From DAOUBF01 sp034432795 (GTDB lineage Bacteria; Chloroflexota; Anaerolineae; DSLN01), in NCBI GenBank assembly GCA_034432795.1, contig DAOUBF010000068.1:1-6040 (forward strand): a DNA stretch of 6,040 bases, given 5' to 3'. Below the pieces are notes generated by a model. The model was not told the origin of the DNA. It was given only the letters and a program-made list of their open reading frames with translations, and made no database searches. The translations under genes were made by a program, and so were the position numbers. This document shows positions 5,905 to 6,040 of the stretch, in pieces (the first letter of the stretch is position 1; each line of letters begins with the position of its first letter).

Positions 5905-6040
5905 TCACGGTGCGGTACTCAGGGTATACTCATGCTGGCCCTGCCCATTATCCGCCATGACTTCGCGCCGCTCGTGTTCGGCCCGCAGGCGGTAGCCCAC
6001 CCCCCACTTGTTCAAAATATAGGAATAGGCGCCATTGTCC
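5905..6040 (-). CDS. C-terminal end of a probable OmpR/PhoB-family winged-helix regulator (5' end outside window)
   Basis: The frame entering from base 6039 on the minus strand is open for 44 codons and ends in TGA at 5907-5905; it is too short to stand as a full gene and must begin to the right of the window. The segment AYSYILNKWGVGYRLRAE matches the end of the OmpR/PhoB DNA-binding domain, where a strand (YI-x-T-x) leads into the wing with the conserved GVGYRL. After it comes a hydrophilic tail of about 25 residues rich in Glu, Arg and Gln. A protein of this kind binds promoter DNA, usually after phosphorylation of an N-terminal receiver domain, but no receiver domain is visible here, so it may be a response regulator or another winged-helix protein. 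It lies 39 bases upstream of the kinase on the same strand and could control the cluster. Confidence 0.6.
   Translation of the reverse strand, partial: DNGAYSYILNKWGVGYRLRAEHERREVMADNGQGQHEYTLSTAP

Noticed and set aside
5899..5912. Small perfect palindrome CACCGTTCACGGTG over the stop codon of the regulator
   Set aside because: A 5-bp stem with a 4-base loop and no following T-run on the minus strand is too weak for an intrinsic terminator, and the context suggests read-through into the kinase. An operator role cannot be excluded but has no support.
6031..6040. 10-base match GCCATTGTCC shared with 2281-2290 next to the heptamer repeat
   Set aside because: Several 10-base matches are expected by chance in a 6-kb window, and the heptamer units themselves are not visible at the right edge.
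1..6040. CRISPR array, tRNA, rRNA, insertion sequence or phage gene
   Set aside because: No spaced direct repeats, cloverleaf, transposase motif or terminal inverted repeats were seen. Nearly every base is covered by the five minus-strand genes.

Overview
This window is one compact, minus-strand gene cluster for making and exporting a surface or extracellular polysaccharide. Reading in the direction of transcription (right to left) it holds five genes: the tail of a probable OmpR/PhoB-type DNA-binding regulator (5905-6040, start outside the window); a Wzz/BY-kinase polysaccharide co-polymerase and tyrosine autokinase (4033-5865); an NAD-dependent nucleotide-sugar epimerase (2887-4023); a Wzx-type 14-helix flippase (1325-2890); and a family 4 glycosyltransferase whose end lies beyond base 1 (1-1328). 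Everything large on the plus strand looks like a shadow of these genes.

Spacing is tight: 39 bases, 9 bases, then two 4-base ATGA stop/start overlaps. This suggests a single transcript with translational coupling for the last three genes. No intrinsic terminator or convincing promoter is visible inside the window. The logic is coherent: the epimerase supplies an activated sugar, the glycosyltransferase adds a sugar to the lipid-linked repeat unit, the flippase moves the unit across the membrane, and the Wzz/BY-kinase controls polymerisation and chain length. The regulator at the right edge may control the cluster.

The DNA is GC-rich. The closest feel of the proteins, plus GGAYGGA heptamer repeats and a purine/pyrimidine hairpin repeat, suggests a Chloroflexota (Anaerolineae/Chloroflexia-like) genome. 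This is inference from recognition, not a proven assignment.

The parts most worth attention are: (1) the BY-kinase carries an extra C-terminal excisionase/MerR-like helix-turn-helix domain after its tyrosine cluster, so a membrane-bound kinase appears fused to a DNA-binding module; (2) two neighbouring genes each carry a different repeat-derived insertion that stays in frame and sits at a permissive site (a cytoplasmic loop of the flippase, the interdomain linker of the glycosyltransferase); (3) the epimerase has an insertion with a CPVCGH motif between its catalytic Ser and its YxxxK motif.
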